Assembly (NCBI RefSeq): GCF_008831285.2 | Contig: NC_045146.1 | Coordinates: 19,463,149-19,527,148 of the forward strand | Direction: 5' to 3' | Length of the DNA: 64,000 nucleotides | Source of the DNA: Nymphaea colorata | Lineage: Eukaryota > Streptophyta > Magnoliopsida > Nymphaeales > Nymphaeaceae | Part shown: positions 1 to 10,264 of the stretch, in pieces | Layout: each line of letters starts with the position of its first letter | How positions within the stretch are numbered: position 1 is the stretch's first letter | Notes under the pieces: generated by a model | Told to the model about the DNA's origin: nothing | Databases searched by the model: none | What the model saw: the letters and a program-made list of their open reading frames with translations, nothing else | Position numbers and translations under genes: made by a program

Positions 1-677
1 AAATTAGTGAAACTATATGTACCAGTATGACCTTTTTTTTAATTAACCGACAAAGGAAAATCAGAGTGCACTGTCATGTGCTGATATTTTTCTGATGACC
101 CATGTAATAAAAGAAGAAGGCCATTGTAATGCAAAAGATATGAAAGTTGTTAAAATTATTTCTTATGTTATTTATTAACTCAAAACTGATGCACACATAT
201 GTTATCATTAGATTACGTGCATTATAATGACACACAAATGCTTATTTTTGTCTTGTTGAATCACAAGAAATGTTCTCTGCCATACAAAATGACGACTTGT
301 CTATAAGCATGATGACATGGAATTCATTTAACCTTACCAAGATTGAAAAGGACACCTAGGTGCATAGTGAACATGGTCCTTGTTTGAATAGCATGCCATA
401 TTGTTGCCAGGACACCTAGGTGCATTATGTGACTAGACATAAAAGTACCTTTAAAGTGTGTGTGTGGTATGCACACTTTTTGTCTTTGTTTTAGTCATTT
501 ATCTTAACACTTACCTTAGAAGTGAAATGCAAGTTAGTATTGTAGTATAAACGTTCATACTTCAATTCATACTATTCAGTTTACCGTAATGAATTTCTTT
601 ATATGTCAAATTTTTTTATGCATACGTTTCAACAATGAAAATTGTAGTTGTGAAGAAATATTGTACAAATCATTACC
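1..677. other. Gene-free AT-rich stretch
   Basis: No convincing coding region. The only structure I see is a short direct repeat of AGGACACCTAGGTGCAT, starting near 349 and again near 409, sixty bases apart. It ends at the Myb/SANT-like pseudogene. Confidence 0.5.
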
Positions 678-1620
678 ATGGAAGATAGCGGTCCATCAAG
701 GGAGAATCTTACGTGGACTAAGCACAGATGGACTACTTAGTCCAGCGTCTTTTGGAGCAATCACACATTCCTGGTATGAAATCGGGTGGAGGTTTGAAGT
801 CAAAAGCCTACACAGCAATTGAAAACAACATGATAGATCGCTTCGGAAAGGATTTCACTAAGGACAAAATTAAAAACAAGTTGAAGTATGCAAAACCCAA
901 CTTGATAGTTACGAAGGAAATTTTGAATACAAGCGGGTTTGGATATGACTCCATTAACAAATGCATTGATGTTGACCCTCAAGTTTGGAGTGAGTATATT
1001 GAGTTATATTATAGAGATCGTAATTTTAGGTTATGTCTGATGTCTTTATTTATGCAAAATTTGAAGACATGAAATTTTTCAGAAATACCTGAATAGAAAA
1101 AAATACAAAGGTCCAAAGTTATGAAGGTATTATGACGAGTTTGCGAGGTATATGGTGATTCCCATGCAACTGGCAATGAAGCAGACATGTAACAACATGT
1201 TCTTAGATGAAGACACTCAACCATTCTCAACTACACCTGCATCTCAATCGACTTCATTTTACATGCAACTTGAAAGTTCATTATCATTCACACAAATGCT
1301 TCATGAGGATAGTCCTCCCATACAATCACTAATATCTACAACTCTTACAACTCAAGATCCCACAATGACAACCAATAAGACTTCAAGTAGGTCTAAAAGG
1401 ACCAGGTCAACCTATGATGAAGAGTATTATAATTTGTTGCTCGGTATTGTTGATGATGTGAAGACCATGACACATGCATGTAGAGAGGTTCAATTTGTCA
1501 CTTGTTGCGACATACTTCAAGAGTTGGTTGAGACTGGACAAATAGATTGTGATACACATGTAAAGAGTATTGACATGTTAGCAGAGGGCACCAACCTCAT
1601 GATCCTTGATAACTATGACA
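678..1620 (+). pseudogene. Myb/SANT-like domain protein fragment, left arm of inverted repeat
   Basis: Reads as a plant Myb/SANT-like DNA-binding protein of the Myb_DNA-bind_3 type, the kind found in plant regulators and as accessory proteins of PIF/Harbinger transposons. From ATG 678 the frame runs MEDSGPSRENLTWTKH and then breaks by two bases before resuming as MDYLVQRLLEQ near 728. The domain continues through KNKLKYAKPN and TSGFGYD to a VWSEYIE motif near 1000. A ~79-base intron (1004-1082) follows, ending in TTTTCAG, but its donor reads GAG|TT instead of GT. The next exon continues with EKYLNRKKYKGPK and then has a stop where the opposite arm codes Trp (LWRYYDEF). A downstream low-complexity Ser/Thr-rich part includes STYDEEYYNLL. 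The 2-base shift, lost donor and stop argue for a pseudogene. The family call is from motif recognition; a Harbinger origin is inference. Confidence 0.6.
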
Positions 1621-2350
1621 CCTGCTTTAAAGGTGGAAGGTTGACAAAGATCATGGGGTTGGTGCCCTCTGCTAACATGTCAATACTCTTCACTTTTGTA
1701 TCACAATTTATTTGTCCAGTTTCAACCAACTCTTGAAGTATGTCGCAACAAGTGACAAATTAAACCCCTTTACATGCACGTGCGTAGTCTTCACATCATC
1801 AGCAATAACGTGCAACAAATTATAATATTCTTCATCATAGGTTGACATGGTCCTTCTAGACCTACTTGTAGTCTTATTGGTTGTCATTGTGGGATCTTGA
1901 GTTGTAGATATTGGCGATTGTATGAGAGGGCTATCTTCATGGAGCATTTGTGTGAATGATTGTGAACTTTCAAGTTGCATGTAAAATGAAGTCGATTGAG
2001 ATGCAGGTGTAGTTGGAAATGGTTCAGTATCCTCATCTAAGAACATGTTGTTGCATGTGTCTGCTTCATTGCCAGAGAATCACCATATACCTTGCAAACT
2101 CGTCATAGTACCTCCATAACTTTGGACCTTTGTATTTTTTTCTATTCAGGTATTTCTGAAAAATTTCATGTGTTCAAATTTTGCTCAAATAAAGATATGT
2201 CAGACATAACTTAAAATTACGATATCTATAACATACCTCAATGTACTCACTCCAAACTTGAGGGTCAACATCAATGCATTTGTTAATAGGGTCATATCCA
2301 AACCCGCTTGTATTCAAAATTTCTTTCATAACTGTCAAGTTGGGTTTTGC
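890..2350. repeat. Long inverted repeat, ~0.7 kb arms
   Basis: The left arm (890-1604) is the near reverse complement of the right arm (1649-2350), with a spacer of about 44 bases (1605-1648). The inner ends match as CATGATC / GATCATG around the shared GGGCACCAACC / GGTTGGTGCCC. The outer ends match at GCAAAACCCAACTTGA. Differences are scattered substitutions and a few small indels. An RNA read through both arms would fold into a long, nearly perfect hairpin. Confidence 0.9.
1649..2350 (-). pseudogene. Myb/SANT-like domain protein fragment, right arm of inverted repeat
   Basis: Reverse-strand copy of the left-arm gene, about 90% identical by eye. It lacks the N-terminal half of the domain and begins at the codons for AKPNL (near 2350). 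It keeps TSGFGYD and VWSEYIE, and then an intron of about 81 bases (2156-2236) with an intact GAG|GTATGT donor and TTTTCAG acceptor. The next exon reads EKYLNRKKYKGPKLWRYYDEF, uninterrupted where the left arm has a stop. The Ser/Thr-rich part is shared, with a 12-base deletion relative to the left arm. It stops at KLDK near 1708. Upstream of AKPNL the sequence does not match the left arm and reads like unrelated or intronic DNA ending in TTTGTAG. It is a fragment, not a full gene. Confidence 0.6.
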
Positions 2351-2399
2351 CTACAAATAAATTATTTTTAAGAATTTTCTGCTTCAGGCTGTTGTCAAT

Positions 2400-3560
2400 C
2401 ATCCAATCATCTCTCCTAATAGAGACTGCCTATTGCTGCAAAATCAACAACTTAAGAGCAAGTGTTTTGTTGATGTCTGGAATTCTATTAGGCAGAAGAA
2501 CTCTCCTGAAGCCTGGGGAGAAAGGAGATCTGGTATCCCCGAACTAACCCCAAGGCATAGTGGTTCACCTACCTTGCAACTGAGGACTGCCTGCCAACTC
2601 AAGATTGCTTCCAATGTAGAGGTTTTTTTCTTGCAAACCCATGTTTCATTTGAGAGAGGGAGGAAGAGGCCTCCCCCCCATTTTCTTTGAGTGCAAATTG
2701 GTCAAATCTGTTTGGCCATCTATTCTGAGCAAGTTCAAAAGGGAGTTTTCTTTCTCTTCCAATATAGTCAATGTTCTCAAAAGATGGTTTGCTACTGGGT
2801 TTAAGAGAGGTTGGCTCTCTCTGTGTTGGAAGATTGGGTTTGTGTTTGGCACCATTATCTGGGGGATGTGGTCTTCTATGAAAAAGTTTATGGTTAATGA
2901 TGCTGAGACTACCATTGAAGGGGAAAGGTAGAGGATAGCTAGATTGTTTGAGGATGCCTGTCTAGCATCTGTTAGGAATGACAAGGAGGGTTCCCTCATC
3001 AGATTGTGGCTTCTCTCAGGGTGTGCAGCAGGTGACTGGCCTCACCTTCAGGGGGGTCATTGCTGCCTTCAGATCTTCTCCTTTTTGAAGAATGGAAGAA
3101 AATGGATTGCTCATGGCGTAAAATGGCACAACGAGGATCTGTGTCTCACTATGGTTGAAGAGCCCGTGGGGGATGAAGTCTTCCGAAGACCAGCATTCTC
3201 CAAAAGCTGATATCCTGCTTTGAGATTGTTACTACTGCCAAGGTTATACTTGTTTCTAACCAGAAAAGGTGGCTGAAATGAGTGAGAGACTCTTGCAAAG
3301 GTAAGGCAAATTTTGCTCGTTCTCATTTACAGATTGCTGGAGCGTCTCAAAAGCTGGAGTTTTGCAAGTCTGAACATGCTGTGGAGATCATCTCCTTACT
3401 GTTTGGAACGGTTTAAATTAGCCGGTTCCAGTCTGGTTTTTTGCTGCGCTTTTTTGGGAGCAAAAGTTTTTCTTGTGTTCACTGGCTGTCATTGTGTATA
3501 GCTGATTTTGTATATGCTCCTTGGATATACTCTCCAATTTCTTATTTAATTTCATTCAGG
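2400..3560 (+). mobile_element. LINE (L1-like) 3' end relic
   Basis: Broken frames resemble the C-terminal end of plant LINE ORF2, after the reverse transcriptase. A segment near 2680-2730 reads IFFECKLVKSVWPSILSKF, like the zf-RVT region (LFFEC..S..VW) of plant L1 elements. A hydrophobic run CWKIGFVFGTIIWGMW follows near 2820-2875, in place of the usual tail motif. A further frame reads RLFEDACLASVRNDKEG. Stops and shifts interrupt it throughout. The RT catalytic region is absent, as in 5'-truncated LINE copies. No target-site duplication could be fixed. The family call rests on a few motifs. Confidence 0.45.
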
Positions 3561-3631
3561 AGGACGCTCCTCCAGCAGGGTTGTTTCGGCTTTAATTACT
3601 ATCTTCATGTGCTATGTCATCCCAACGATTT

Positions 3632-3666
3632 GTTGTTGTTGTTGTTGCTTTTTTTTTTTTTTTACA
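3632..3666. repeat. (GTT)n plus poly-T tract
   Basis: About five TTG/GTT units followed by a run of about 16 T. It could be a degenerate tail related to the LINE relic upstream, but that is inference. Confidence 0.5.
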
Positions 3667-3860
3667 AGCAGCATCCAGCTAAATATAACCGATTCAAATG
3701 TCAGGTTTCATGCTGAGAGCGGTGTTGTGTGGCTGACTGAACTGACGGACCCATAAAAGTACAGTCATTAGTTCGATTGTTGTGGGTGTTATTTTTCTAA
3801 ACTTGGGTATGCACATCAAACTGAGTTGATGAGTGTCCTGCTTCTTCCCTAAACCTAGAA

Positions 3861-4053
3861 CAGGGAATGGAGGAGGGGCTTTGACCTTTTCAAGCTATTC
3901 TCAAAATACGAGTGTTGGTTTGGTATTTTTTCAAAAGAAAGCATGTTTTGCTAGGACAGGGGAATGGAGGAGAGGCTTTGGCCTTTTCAAGGTATTCTCA
4001 AAATACGAGTGTTGTTTTGGTATTCTTTCAAAAGTAAAGCATGTTTTGCTAAT
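3861..4053. repeat. Tandem duplication, ~97-bp unit x2
   Basis: Two adjacent copies share GGAATGGAGGAG, the block CTTTTCAAG, then TATTCTCAAAATACGAGTGTT and end at AAAGCATGTTTTGCTA. The offset between copies is about 97 bases. No coding role is evident. Confidence 0.75.
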
Positions 4054-4156
4054 GAAACATTCACACACAAACAACCAAAATATTGCAAGCGTAATCTAAG
4101 AGGATTTTTCAAGTAGGATTGAGTCGACACTTTATTGGGGAAAGATGTTTCTTTGT

Positions 4157-4669
4157 TTATATAAATCCTTGAAAGGAAACTCTTCCAAATCCCAAGTAAC
4201 CCACTTGGTGCAACTCTGCCCACATCTTTTCTGCCTCAAGAAAAGCAGAAAACCCGTCCCCATCCTCACCAAACAGACTCGTCATGAGCACTGGTGGTGC
4301 GGCCAAGAGCGCTGGTTCACTTGCGACGGTTAGTAATACATTCTCTTTCTCTTGCCGATTCCCATTCTTCTTCCTCCTCCTTCTGGCAACAAGAGCTTTC
4401 CTCTTCAAATATTTCATGGATCTCTTGCCCACATTCCATGGAAGCCTAACAAAAGTCAGGACCAACATGTTCAAAATCGCGCATGGACAGCAGCATAAGG
4501 CGACGCAATCCGCAAGCAAATTAGCAGAGCAAGACTGGAAAGACTTGCATGAACAGTGGATGGCCTGATCATATCTTTCATCATCCACTGGAAATTGTGA
4601 TCTGCCTCTGCTCGCTGTCAGCTCGCTTTTGGACCCATCGTTCACAATGTCTAGCTTCTTCTTGTTCAT
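4157..4669 (-). CDS. Cys-rich plant protein of unassigned function
   Basis: Single uninterrupted frame of 170 aa; the ATG at 4669-4667 gives MNKKKLDIVND and TAA lies at 4159-4157. The frame is open for nine codons upstream, but no in-frame ATG is there. Residues 39-65 hold a dense Cys cluster (CSCKSFQSC, then ADCVALCCCPC) running into a hydrophobic segment to about residue 78 (ILNMLVLTFVRLPW). A strongly basic stretch follows (82-101, with ARRRRKK). The C-terminus carries AEKMWAELHQVGYLGFGRVS (146-165). I recognise this arrangement (CALCCCPC cluster, basic linker, VGxLGFGRVSF tail) as a conserved plant-specific family, but I know no assigned biochemical function. The hydrophobic Cys-rich part suggests membrane association or lipidation; that is inference. 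The intact frame with family-typical ends supports a real gene. Confidence 0.8.
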   Translation of the reverse strand: MNKKKLDIVNDGSKSELTASRGRSQFPVDDERYDQAIHCSCKSFQSCSANLLADCVALCCCPCAILNMLVLTFVRLPWNVGKRSMKYLKRKALVARRRRKKNGNRQEKENVLLTVASEPALLAAPPVLMTSLFGEDGDGFSAFLEAEKMWAELHQVGYLGFGRVSFQGFI

Positions 4670-4699
4670 AGTCTTCTGATCACCTACATGCCACAATTA

Positions 4700-6480
4700 T
4701 AAACCACACATTAGCTACTAACAAGGAAATTCATGCCCATAAGTTGCTCTGTACTAGTGGTCTTGGAAACTCAATTAAATAAACCATGACCATCATTAAG
4801 CATCTGTTCACGAACTTGAAAAGACCCATTGATTAACTGCACATGATATGATATTATACGGCTGCGCCTGGTTCTTGAGAACAAGCACTGTTCGGTAGGC
4901 TTGTATAAAAAGTACATAATTTAATTTGTGAGTCTCTCCTTTAGTCTTTCAAAAAGTACACTTCCAGAAGTTCTTAATTAACTGACCAAAATCATGAAAT
5001 CTGTAGATCATTGATAACTTAAGCATGCAACTTGTATTAAATTAAGAATTTGGATGTTAATTCATGCTCTTTAAGCAGATGGAGAATCAGCGGTTCAACC
5101 TAAAATTTGGGCAATCAAGGGAACCATTTTTCATATAATTTTTAATCAGCTGCGTGGTTCGGGCATATATTGAAGAAATGATCAAATGCAAATTTAATGG
5201 TTTAGAAGATTTTTTTTGCCGTGATTTTCCAGGTCCCGGCCAAAGGATTGGGGCCTTTCAAAAATGGTCTTTGAACAACTCAAGATTAAGATAAAAATGG
5301 CTTATTATAATGTCAATGAAAAAAATGCCTTATTATAATGTCTATGAACCCACTCAAAACGTTGAATCGAGAAAAGGACTTATTATAATGCCAAAGAAGA
5401 TGGTACCTATGATAAAAATGCCTATAGTTTAACATAATCTAGAGTTTCTTCTCTAGGTTGGCGATGGCTCTCGGAACAAGGCCGGTCAGACTAAGTGAAG
5501 TCGTTGTAGAGGACTAATTTGCCAATGCCTGCAACTTTTTGAGCAACCTTCACCTCCAAGAAGGCTCCAAAGACGGTGCACCAATACATGGATTCTTTGT
5601 TTATTTTAGTTGTTCAATTTCTAAAGCGTCCCTGAAGATGAAGCGTAACTGGTCATGTACAAATTCCGGGCGAGGGGTAAGTGGGAGGTTAATCCCACCA
5701 TCAGAGTGAAAGGCCGAAGCCCCTCATACCTTCATCCTTTAAGTTGTTTTTGGTGAGGTGATGCTCCTGCTATACTTCAACTTGCTACTTCAACTTGCAT
5801 ATCTGTGCCCAAATACTCTTTACCCACCAAAAGCACACTAACCTTGGCCTTCCTCTGTTAATTATATTACTTACCATTCAATTTTAATGTAAACAGACGA
5901 AGATATGAATTAAGCATTTTTGTTGGTTCTTTCAATTAAACTTAGTTGTATTTTCCACTGTTATCATAAAAATATATACAGTAGGTACTTCCGATATTAT
6001 CTATACATGCTTTTTAAAGATGCGAAAGTTCACTCGCTTAGGCTGGGCTAACTTTGGCAAAAAAAGTTCCAGTGTTTTTCCTTATAATCAATTTTGTTGA
6101 AGTAAATTTGTGAAAAATAGTAATTGGAAACGGGCCTAACAATTTAGATCCAACAAATAAGGGCCGTTATATATATCATACAAATCCAAGGCCTTTGTTC
6201 TATATTTTTCAGTTGCTTAAGGAGGAACCTAACAGAAATGGATCTTATTAAAAAGCCCATACAAATATGAAAAATTCATTAAACTAGTCTTGTTCGAGGA
6301 CTAGTCTGTTCCAAAGTCTTTTTTAAAGCAGTTGTGCAGATGCCATTTGCATGTCTAAAAGATTATAAACTGTTCATAAATCATATTTTTTTTGGACATA
6401 CAACAAGATGAGTTTTAGAAACCAAAAGCATTCGCACTCTTCTTTTTTTAGATTTATATTCTTTTGGACTTAAAGATTAC
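4700..6480. other. Gene-free stretch
   Basis: AT-rich DNA, no supported gene. Near 5300-5390 the motif CTTATTATAATG recurs three times (about 5300, 5330 and 5379), within phrases such as TTATTATAATGTCAATGAA, suggesting a decayed repeat. The 5' flank of the 4157-4669 gene would lie at its low-coordinate end, but I cannot point to a clear TATA box. Confidence 0.5.
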
Positions 6481-9400
6481 ATTCATAAGGCAGAAATGTA
6501 TGTGTATGTGTTAATATAAGTGCACGTATCTACAAATTTAACCATGTTAATTTCCGGAAGGAAATTTATATACCAACTGGGAGCTTCTCTGCCAGTCTTG
6601 CTGCGCAGCGGTGCAGGTGACCGGCCGTTCCTCTGCAGCTTGCGCAGAGGGCTTGTTCGGACTCCCCAGATATCCGGATAAGCACTTTCCAAATATATCT
6701 CCTATATCTGGATAAGTAGGCTCACCTAAATCCCAAGCGACTAGAGCCAGCTAAGACTCTGGCCATAGATATTTACATCTAAGTGGTAAGACGATGGGAC
6801 GGTCGGGGGTCGTCGATGTTACCCGGAAAACTGGGAGAAATCATGAAATGGGAGAAAAAGAAGTCCCTGCAGATCCCGATTTTTCTGTGCAAATGAGTGC
6901 CGCCAAACACCCAAAAGTACAGTGCACAACCGGTTCATCTATGCTCTGTGAAAACGACACTTCTGTTCTGTTTCCTCTATAGAGAGAGAGAGAGAGAGAG
7001 AGAAACAGTCAATATAAGCAAAACCAAAAAGCTGACTGATGCAGAAGAAGGTCTTATTCATTCATGGGGTCATTTTCCTTGTGAAAATGATCCTTCCATC
7101 TGCATTCTGTCTCAGCAGAAGGACTACTGTTCTCTCTGCTCCCTGTGGGACCCTTCCAACTGTGAAAGAATCTCTGTTCTAGAGAGAGAGAGAACTCACC
7201 AAAACAAGGCAAAAGAGAGACAGGGAGCATTCCCCCAAACAGACCAGAAAAGAAAGCACTCCAGTCTCCTAACAAGGGGAGGAAGCGAGGGAGAGGAAGA
7301 CAGAGAAAGAGGTGTTACCTTTGGTGGTTGGTTGTGCTTCTTTCTCCTGGTTGAAGTCGATTGATTTGTTGCAGAAGATGAGAAGATGCCGCTGTCTGCA
7401 CGAAGCTTGCAGGTTCGGCGCTCATAACCATATTCAACTTCCGATCTTCACTCTCCTTTCAGCTTATAAGAGCTTCGTCATCGGAGGGCAGATGGTAAAA
7501 CGTCACCAACTAGAAGGAACATCAAGAATGTATATTCAGGTCGCATCGATGAGGTACCTCTCTTGCCGGTTGCCGTGATTTGAAGCCGGACAACTTCAAC
7601 CGGCGGTGAAGATCTCAAGAGTTTTGCTGCCCGTCGACTCACAAGGAATGATAAAAAGAAAGGCCTAAAACCAAACCAAGAAAGGGATTAAAAAAAAATG
7701 GGGACCTTTTCTTCCAAAGTGAATCTGCCCCCTCAATTTCACCTGCAAGAGTTCATGGCGCTTTCACTATTATATACTCTCTCTCTCTCCCTGTCTCTGC
7801 GATTAGCCTTTATTGGCGAGCAACGTCGGCCCTTTTGTTTGTGGAGAAATGCACGCTCACTTGTTTTATCAAACTGCAAGGGGACAACCAATTTGAATTG
7901 AATATAAATTAATGGCCGCCATGAAATTACAGAAAGCACCCTATGCCTTCGATTTGACGTGCCACCGGCCATTAACCCATCCAGGGTCCTCCGTCTACTT
8001 TTATGTCTGTTTTTGACAACGACCATCATGATTTTTGTTGTCAATGATAATCATCTTCTTATTCTGATTAAGCAACTCGCTCGACATAATAGAAATGAGT
8101 AAGTTGGTGTTCCAAACACACCAAGCATATTCCCTCTACTCAATTAAGACTCTGTTCCTTCTGCCTTTACTTGTTTCTATTTCATTTTTTCAACAGTAAG
8201 ATAGATCAGGTTTGGAGTAACAAAATTATATATATATATAAATAACACAAGTATAATATAATATTTTTTAAATTTTTTCTCAAGCCTTTACCAATGTTGA
8301 TTGAGTATTTCATCATACGGATCACACCCAATCAATTGTTTTTTTAAGATTTGTTTTTGTTTTCAGTGCATCAAAATGCTTCTTTCGTCACAATTTAAAT
8401 TACATGTTAATAATATCTTTTTTTATAGTACAAAAAAACAATATTTTGTAAATTCAAAATTAAAACTGACCATCTATCAACCCTCGCTCCTACCATTATG
8501 CCATTGCGCCTACTCCTTTAAAACCTTTGACTAACTCTGATTAGTTATGCACATTAACAATAGTGGAGAAAAATCTCAAGGAGACAAAATCATTTAAGAA
8601 CCCAAAAAGAAAAATAAACAAAAAATGTTCATTAATATAAAAATGGTCTTGTTATTGGATTGTGCAAGGGTGCTTAAAGAAGCATGTTGCTTGGCACAGA
8701 AAGTAAGGAGCTTTAGTTCTAAGATGACATCACTATACATAAGCCGAATTCCCTTGATTCTTATCAAACTCCATCAAGTTTATACAGCTGATTAAAATGC
8801 CTCAAAATATTGAAAATGTTTAGACAACACTTTAATAAACCTAAGCTCTCCTTAATTAAGCTTAATGCGATCAGAAATTTGTTTTGAAATTTATTTACTT
8901 TTTTGGAGGTGCTTTTAGGAATTTGGGCAACACTGTTCTTCCCATGCAATACAAAGAATTCCCAACGCCTTTCTTTCATGCCTCCCGAGGAGCGAATAGC
9001 GGGCTCTTGCACTTACTTCACGCCTTCTTTCTTTCCTTCCCAACCAATTAAGAAATTCAAAGCTCCAAGAATTAAAAAAATAAAAGACTGTTGTAAGTCC
9101 ACTACTGTGGTGGAATAGTTGCATGAGCTTTGAGGGGTTGCTTGAATGAGATTCTTCGCTTGGAATCAATGGTGTGGTCACACCCAATAGAAATAAATTG
9201 CCACATAAATTAAGGCTGCAACCGGTTCGGATCTGGAACAGATAAATATATTAAAATTTGGCTCCCAATAAAATAAGTAAGACAAATAAATTAATAAAAC
9301 CTTCATACTAGATCCCACCCATTTACGAATTTGACTACTATTTCTTGGCCTGCAATTAGAATGGTAGTCAAACGATCATTATTATAATTACATTTGTTTA

Positions 9401-10140
9401 ATTTAGTTAAAATCATGTTTAAACACTATAAATTGAGTTAAATGAATATTTGAAGTACCAAGAACTAAGAAGCAAAAACCAGGTCACACTGAAATACATA
9501 AGGGCATGTTTGATGACACCATTAAAACAATCTATTTAATAAAAATTAGTTTTGTGAAAAAACGGATTTTTAACTATTTTTTTTTTTAAATTAGTTTTTG
9601 TAGTTGGATGATTCATGTAAAAATACCATTTTTTGTGAATAACCGGGAAAGTGGGGAGGAGAGGAAGACATAAATGATTGATTTGTTTTTTTTTTTTTTT
9701 GTGAAAAACAAGTTCTTCAAAACTCATTTTTGAAAAATTTTGGTTTTGACATCACCTAAACACTTTTAAAAGGTGTTATGAAGATAAAAATATGGATGAA
9801 CATGAGGTTAACAACCCGCTATTTAGAAGTCAACCGTCTGATTCTAAAACAAGAGTGAAAAAAATGGCTCTTAAATAAGATTTCAGTAACTTTATATATT
9901 TTCTTTTATGTATAATAATCTTTTTACTGTTGCCGTTTTTTTTTTTACAGTTCAAGATGGAGGCCATTCAAGCTGGCCTTTCTGTTATTCTTCCATATGT
10001 CTCCAATACAAGGCTCCGAACAAGATATGTCACCTCAATCTTCATCATACAAAATTGCAGTTGCAGATGCCATTGGAAAAAGAAAGTGCTGGAAGGTGAG
10101 CGGCTCAGAGGCCTTCTAGCTTCTACTCTTCCACTTTGTG
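6481..10140. other. Mostly noncoding stretch with short GA/CT tracts
   Basis: Contains (GA)n near 6981-7003, a shorter GA tract near 7182-7193, (CT)n near 7776-7800 and (TA)n near 8226-8242. The near-repeat CCAGATATCCGGATAAG / CCTATATCTGGATAAG occurs at about 6665 and 6700. Short frames here have no family resemblance. One exon-like segment near 9952-10095 is listed separately. Confidence 0.45.
9952..10096 (+). other. Possible isolated exon or gene fragment
   Basis: A poly-T tract ending in TTTTACAG immediately precedes a segment open in all three frames for most of its length. One frame ends KIAVADAIGKRKCWK, followed by GGTGAG, a plausible splice donor. I do not recognise the protein and no adjoining exon is convincing, so this may be a captured gene fragment or chance. 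Confidence 0.15.
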
Positions 10141-10264
10141 TAGGAATATGAACGGGTCGGGTCGGTTGGCTTTAGATAAAACCCGGTCTGAATCAGATGG
10201 TAGTTCAATCGAGAAAGACAAAAGTCTTAATACCAAATTAAACCCGACCCGCTTTACACCCTTA
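10141..10264. mobile_element. Small fold-back MITE, 124 bp
   Basis: The left end reads TAGGAATATGAACGGGTCGG. The right end, reverse-complemented, reads TAAGGGTGTAAAGCGGGTCG, so the ends are imperfect terminal inverted repeats rich in GGGTCGGGT. Flanking 8-mers are ACTTTGTG and CCATTATG (5 of 8 match), a weak case for an hAT-type 8-bp duplication. Confidence 0.45.

Noticed and set aside
4284-4568. Plus-strand frame
   Set aside because: Antisense of the conserved Cys-rich gene at 4157-4669.
6960-7210. GA-rich segment with facing blocks, considered as a miRNA precursor
   Set aside because: No match to conserved plant miRNA sequences I know and no clean hairpin by eye.
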